A stretch of DNA of 64,000 bases from Aquila chrysaetos chrysaetos (lineage: Eukaryota; Chordata; Aves; Accipitriformes; Accipitridae). The notes beneath the pieces are model-generated. The model saw only the letters and a list, made by a program, of their open reading frames with translations. It made no database searches and had not been told where the DNA came from. Shown one piece after another: positions 58,141 to 64,000 of the stretch. Every line of letters begins with the position of its first letter. Positions within the stretch are counted from its first letter, which is position 1. The DNA is taken from assembly GCF_900496995.4 (NCBI RefSeq), contig NC_044012.1, positions 5,270,001-5,334,000 of the forward strand, read 5' to 3'. The position numbers and the translations under genes were made by a program.

Positions 58141-61100
58141 AAAAATCTGTTTAGTAATGTATTTTCCTGTAGACATTTATGTATTTTTCAATAAGGCTTT
58201 CCGGTAACATGCTTGATACCAATGAGACAGAAAGAAGGAATACATGGGAATAAAAGTCACGCAGGTGAACCAATGGAGCCGGGAGCTGAAGGGTGAGGAA
58301 ACCATGCTGGACAACCCTCTGTGGTTCCCTGTGTGGTTTCAATGGTGTTCTTCAGTTCTTGCTTCATTCAGACACGAGCGATGCTTTTATGCACCTTGGG
58401 AGTACTTTTCTAGAGCACTGACATGTGTTTCAACCTTTGGCTCGAACCGGCAGGTAGGTGCATGCACATCCCCGAAACACTATCCCACGGAGCTCCACCT
58501 TCGGGTTCCTTTCTCCTGTCTCCTCATTCAAACTTTCTTACGCTTCATTAGCGTCGCTAAATATTTACGCGAGGCAGCGGTGCTTTTGGCTGTGGTTAAT
58601 TGGGAGTTATGCATTCGCAGTATCTGTCAGGGTGTTTGTTTTTATTCCTGCGCGGCTGGCTGAGCAAGCACCCACACTGCCTCCCACGCTGGTGGAGAAC
58701 GAACCATTTCCTCACGGCCATCGCAAACAGTTTTTATAACAAATTACACCTAAGCAAATAAGGGTGTTGAATCCTTATTGGGCTTCCCCTCGGTGGGAAA
58801 GCAAAATCAGCTCTTGGTTTTCATGTCTCCGTTGCGACACTGTGTGACCCTGCTGCCCGTGCAAACATCTCTGGTTCGTGTAGCGGTGATGGAGAGGTGT
58901 CTCGCCGGAGCGCAGAAGTTGTAGATATGAAATGCATTTGTCAACACCGCAGCAGTAACAGGAGGTTGCCACAAGGTCAAGATAAGTGTCCAAAACTGGT
59001 GTAACAAGCCGGCAGCGAGCAGCAAGGGAGGCCGCTGCAGCCAGCAGGAACGGTTGGGGCCGTGCAGGATGTGGCCCCCGGCTCTCTGTGAATGGCACCG
59101 CTTCACGGGGCTTTTTTATGTCCCTAGAAAACTTGAGCGAATGAGTCTCCATTTCCAACCAACTGCCAGGTAATAACAATTTCTTTACTACCAGCCATCT
59201 GACACAGAGGTGCTTGGCAGCGCCATACAAGAATACCAGGGCTTTTCCTTCTGTCAGACCCCGAGCTAAAAAGAGACAATCTGCCTCAATCCAATTTGGC
59301 CGTGAAAATGCTTGTGAGGCATTCACAGCAGCCCTGGCCTGCGAGCGATTTGGCTCTGAAGACCTTCAATAGTGTTTCTGGCCACCTGATTTTCTGCAAC
59401 TGGGATAAGATGACTGGCTGGCAATCAAGGAAGGGAAAAGCTAGAGAGGATTGAAGCAACTTGTGGGTAGCGATGAGTCTCGTCTGAGCGAGCAGAACAA
59501 GGTGACCTTCATCTTAGTAGCCTGAATGACGTTCTGACAATGTTTGTTTGGGTTTTTTTAAGGGATGATCCTTCACCATGTTGAAATAGTCTTCCACTGA
59601 ACCCTTAAAAAACACCTCCTGGTGAGCTGACTCATGGCTCCGTGAATCATCAGACGTTCAATCAATCATCGACTTTTGTTTTTTGTAAAGTAGCTATTGA
59701 TGTTGTATGTTATTAGTTCCTTGGCACCTTCTACTAGGCTTTCATCAAAGCAAAATGCTGATGCAATTAGCAAAGGATATCAATTTATGCAGCAATTCAC
59801 ATTATCCCTCAAAGCTTCATTAGCCTCAGAAGCTAAGGCACTGGAGAGAAAATTTGGGGAAGTGCTCTGTTACCTTCTGCAGCTCAGCCCATCTGCGCTG
59901 CTGCAGCGCTTCCGCATTACGTTGCCCTTCGCGGCCGGGAAAGGGAGATTTGGCAGCACCCGGCTCCGCAGCGCAGGGAGAGGACAAGGACTGCCTCCAT
60001 CCGCCCCAGGTCGGCCTGAGGACCTACTCCCACATTTTGTATGGGTCAAAGCTATCGCGTGGGACTGAGGGTGTTTCGACAGCCAGAGGCGTTATTTGCA
60101 AGGGAAAAAATAAAAATAAAATTCAGGTTTCCTGTCCCAGAGACACCCTGGAGCTCCTGCCGGGCAGGTGATGTTCTGCTGCCGTGGCGGTGCGCCCTGA
60201 CCGACTCGCGCTTCTCCTCTTGTTCCCTACAAACACTCCTGAGGTCGACAAGGTGTAATTGCCCCATTATTTCACAGAAAAGCCACTGACATTCAGCGGG
60301 AAGCAGCTGCTGGTGGGATGGAAACCTCACTTAGCGGCCCTTTTGCTGGGAAGATAATTTGGTCTTTACAACTCTGAACACAATCATCTCTTTATACCTG
60401 TTTCACTGCACTTACCAGCAAATATTTGGTCTCCGGGTTTTTCGTGTAATTTTTTTCTTTTTCTTTCAGCTGAATAATTTTTATTATGTTGATCCACATT
60501 GTCGTCTACCTCTCCGCAGTTCTGAATACAAGCCTTGCTCTTGACTGCACAACACAATGAAAGCCTTCAGGTCACAGCTTTTAGAACACTTGATATTGTT
60601 TTTTCTTTCTGGAAGGAACACATAATGTTAATTTCTCTGTTAGTGTAGAGGAAAAATGAAAAGGAAAAGGCTATCTATCCACATGAGGCATGTCAAACAG
60701 ACTGGTATGGGGCTTGGGTGATCCGAAATCCATTGACTAGTTTGCACAGCTTGACACAAAAATTAACTCATCTCCCAATTAGCTGAATAATTAAAGTGCA
60801 TCATCAGATTTCCAGTTACATCCTGTAGACAGATTTACTGGGGCAGCCATGGCCAGGTTAAGCAATATTTTCCTTTTTCCTGCACATCAAGGCTGGTGCC
60901 GGTTTGTACAAAACACAAGTACTGCCCCAGTGCCGTACCTGGAGGCTAAGGCTCGGGCTGGGGCAGCAGAGTAGGCTCCATCTCTAGACATCTTCACGTC
61001 GGGAGCGGTGAATATGTTTTAGTCACGCACAAATTGTTTGGCTCAACAAAAAGGAACTGATGAATGCCGCTGCCAGCAGGACACATTACACTATTTAGTG

Positions 61101-64000
61101 ATCTGTAGCAAGCTTAAGTATCTATGGATTTATAGAAAGTTACAAAAAGCGACAGAATTGAAGGGACTCGTTCATGTCTGGTATGAATGCAACACTGGAG
61201 CGTACCGGAGAGAGATTTGGCTGAACGCGTTCTTGTACAAATCCAGTCCCAAAGACCATCAGCAGCTCCCCTACCTCGCAGGGATCCCGAGCCCAGCAGC
61301 AAAATGCATTTGTGCGAGGTCGGCTCGCTCTCTGTAAGCACCTCTGTCCTTCTGAGTTAGGATCATTTGCATTTTAGACAAACGACTGTAGAGCTGGCGG
61401 TAAGAAAGAGCGCAAACACAGGAAACGCGTTACAGCCCTCTTCTCCAGCTGCGTTCTGCTGGAGCTGCCGCCCGCGTGGCCAAAAGCAGGTAACGTTTTT
61501 CATTTGAAGAACGCCTTATCGAAGGGATGGGGATGGCAAGAGCGCTCCTTCGAGAAGGTGTCGTCTCATTTCCTGGAGCTCACGTCATGGTTTGCAGGAG
61601 CAGGAGGAACTTCTCATGCCTTGCTGGGGTGGTACATCCAATTCCCAGATGGCAAAAACCTGTAACAGCCCTGAGCAGAAGAAATTGTACAGCTGAGAAT
61701 AACTTTGTTTTCTTACTCCCTCTTTGCCGAGTGGGCTTCCCTTTCAACAGATCCTAGACAAGCAAAAAGAAAATGGTATATATGTTCCTACATGGAGATG
61801 TCTGATATGTCCCACTAAAACAATAAACCTGTTCTGAGGCAAATCCTACCTCTTATTATTCTTAATTATTCTCTTTCACATCCTTTCATCTCGTTTTAAA
61901 CTGTCTTGCAATATGAAAGAGGTTCAAAAAATTAAAATGCAATTAATTGTGTTATGTTACTTGTCTACAACAGCACAAACTAGTCTTTTTCTTTTTTTTT
62001 TTTAGCATCTTGGAAAACAGCAGGAATTAGCAGAGGTTTTTTTTAAGTGAACCAGTCCATTTAAATTGGCCACATTATCCAGCTTCCTTCTGGCTTCATG
62101 CTTGAAAATGCAGGCAAGCCCAACTGCTAAAAGAACAGTGTTATTGCTATGCTGGAGGTGAGAACAGTCTGGTGGTAGAGACGTTGGCATGGGACTTTGA
62201 AGAAGTGCACCCAGTTCCAGCTCGCATGACAGGCATATGATGTGAGCTCAGGTACATCTCGTACAGCCAAACTTTTAGAAGGAGTCACGTGGTGATGATG
62301 TAGATCAGCACCCTTGGGACTCGTGGGCAGGAACCGCTCTCAGGCGCTGAATTGCAGGCTCCCAGGTCGCATCATTAATGTATTTCAAAATTTTGGCATG
62401 CACAGACATTTAAATTAATTGGATCCTAAATTTAACTAGAAGACCGCTTCAGAAGATCAGGTAGGAAGAGCCTGGTGTGCCCCAGTGCAAACGGTGCACA
62501 CCACGAAGCCTTAATGTCCGTGGCACCGTCAGATCATCCCTTCAGCTGCCTCGGATTCAAAGTCCCAGAAAGAAAATAGATCCCACTCTCAGCACCTTGC
62601 AGGGGAAATGCTGGACCTGCTATTCACTTTTCTGAATCTCAGAGCCAGGATAGGGGACATAGCTTAGCTCTGCCAGGAATTCTAGGAGCTTTCCCATTTC
62701 TGGTTTTTCTAAGTAGGTGTTTCAGCAGTGTCTATTGGCACCCAAAATTTACGCCTAATTCACTCTCCTGATCCAGCTGAGGGCCTCTGTCTGAGATAAA
62801 GCAAAGATTACTTTGCTCTGAAGTCCAAGACGCTTCCTCAAACCAGTAGCTAGGCTGGCTTTGCAGGAATTACTATGTCCGATAAGATTATTTTGGTGCT
62901 ATCTCCAGTCCTCCCTTCCCTTCGCACCCTGCCCGTTCGATCCATGACAGGATCCTGCAGGATCCTGTACATCCAGACACAGAAGGGCCGAGCCTCTCCC
63001 GCTGCCATCTGGGGACTAACTTCAGGAAAAGCCCATATCGTTCGTTAGCACGCAGATGGCCAGCCATCCATCGCTGACCACCATATGGCCGTCTTCACAG
63101 ACATCCATCGCTCTTGGCCAACCACAATTTTACCTTGTGGAAGGCGAGAGGTATTTCTGCAGGATGAAGAGGACACCGGGCCCTGCAAGGAGGCAATCAT
63201 GCTGTAAATTCTACCCTTTCTGCCTTTTCAGCTGTATTGTCATGACAGATGGCAGATTGTGACACAACTATAGCATCTCCCGCTTAACTGCCGAACAACT
63301 TGCCCTTCTGGCTGCATAAACTCCGTCATCATACAAGCCCTCAGTGGCAGCTGCTGCAAAATCATAGAATATTAAGAGGCTGTCATTCATGTTTCCCTGA
63401 GTCTCTGCAGAATTGATAAAAATTGTATTTCTGGATAAGATTTGAAAGAATAAAAGTCAGTCATCTAATTAAGAAGCACAGCCAGGCAGTCACGTAGATA
63501 AAGAAGAAGCAAAAGAAGTTTCAAGGTGAAAAATTGAATCTGCCTAGATGGACCTGAGAGAGGGGTGCAAGGGCTCTGGAGAGAGAGATGCACTTTAATT
63601 AATGCTGTCTGATGGGGACCTCTACCCAGATACAGCCTGAGGGGTATTATGGGCACAAAGAAGAAACCAAGAGCCCACTGTCAGAAAAGGATTAGGTGAG
63701 AAGGAGGAGAGAGCTCTCTCCAGTTTAACCTTAGTGTCAGAGAGCTGAGACAGTTTTTCTCATTCCTTCATGTTTTGGTTTTGTTTAATTCATACCTATG
63801 TTATCTGTTCAGACATTATGAACAAAGAGTTAAGTCCTGCAGAGGGGTTGAGAGGCTTCAAAGCTTTTGTACTTACTTCCCAGGTGAACATTAGATGACC
63901 ACAAGAAAAGAGGCTGCTGGTGTTGGGGTTTGGCTTCCTCCCCTTAAAATGTCTTTTGCTTCGAATAAACAAACGAGGAGCCCTGACGAGACTCTGGATA

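Larger units (their letters stand above)
45723..64000. other. Long gene-free right flank
   Basis: I find no exon set, RNA gene or intact element. The longest open frames (for example about 51851-52456 plus and 58775-59326 minus) lack recognisable domains, and I regard them as chance. Content that can be named: old antisense CR1 fragments, two diverged copies of a segment of about 1 kb, simple repeats, and scattered transcription-factor-like motifs listed separately. Confidence 0.55.

Noticed and set aside
58775-59326. A 183-residue minus-strand open frame
   Set aside because: I looked for short-chain dehydrogenase, cadherin and NAT signatures and found none. Treated as chance in moderately GC-rich DNA.
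62931-62945. GTTCGATCC, like a tRNA B box
   Set aside because: It is one base short of the B-box pattern and no cloverleaf or A box can be drawn around it.
37053-64000. Exons of genes expected by synteny with mammals (such as HSD17B2 or CDH13)
   Set aside because: I searched the listed frames for dehydrogenase and cadherin signatures and found none. Small exons could be missed by eye.
1-64000. CRISPR arrays, operons or a prokaryotic-type defence system
   Set aside because: No regularly spaced repeats or clustered bacterial-type genes; the window is bird nuclear DNA.

Overview
The window is vertebrate nuclear DNA and almost certainly from a bird outside the chicken-like lineage. Evidence: long non-coding stretches, one intron-containing gene with canonical GT/AG junctions behind a CpG island, CR1 LINE fragments, and solo LTRs of a type common in neoavian genomes. 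The species cannot be named from sequence alone. There is no operon structure, CRISPR array or prokaryotic gene.

Layout: 1-6.5 kb holds no gene I can support. At about 6.54-7.25 kb there is a CpG island that contains exon 1 of MPHOSPH6 (plus strand). Its five coding exons (6791-14781) encode a complete 165-residue nuclear-exosome cofactor. Intron 1 carries a solo LTR, intron 2 a CR1 3' end, and a 25-base perfect direct repeat flanks exon 3. After the MPHOSPH6 3' UTR (to about 15.6 kb) and 5 kb of non-coding DNA comes a minus-strand tandem array of arylamine N-acetyltransferase (NAT) genes: NAT-A (21066-21938), NAT-B (26344-27234) and NAT-C (33715-34599). Each is an intact single coding exon with the Cys68-His107-Asp122 triad, and each has a 3' splice acceptor 5-7 bases before its ATG. 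A fourth, decayed copy lies at about 45.2-45.7 kb on the same strand; it has lost its start codon, His107 and Asp122. Labels A-C are mine.

Two further solo LTRs (29697-30283 and 35899-37052) lie upstream of NAT-B and NAT-C in the same orientation as those genes. The right third (45.7-64 kb) has no recognisable gene. It holds old CR1 pieces, simple repeats, and two diverged copies of a segment about 1 kb long (about 49.35-50.3 kb and 56.12-57.1 kb).

How the genes relate: MPHOSPH6 is a housekeeping RNA-processing gene. The NAT array is a xenobiotic and arylamine metabolism cluster that grew by tandem duplication. Its intact members differ at active-site positions 127 and 129, which are known to shape substrate choice, so they have probably diverged in substrate. 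The main discovery-type results are the unannotated NAT pseudogene, the substrate-pocket divergence among the paralogues, the LTRs placed as possible NAT promoters, and a perfect antioxidant-response-type core 5' of NAT-C.
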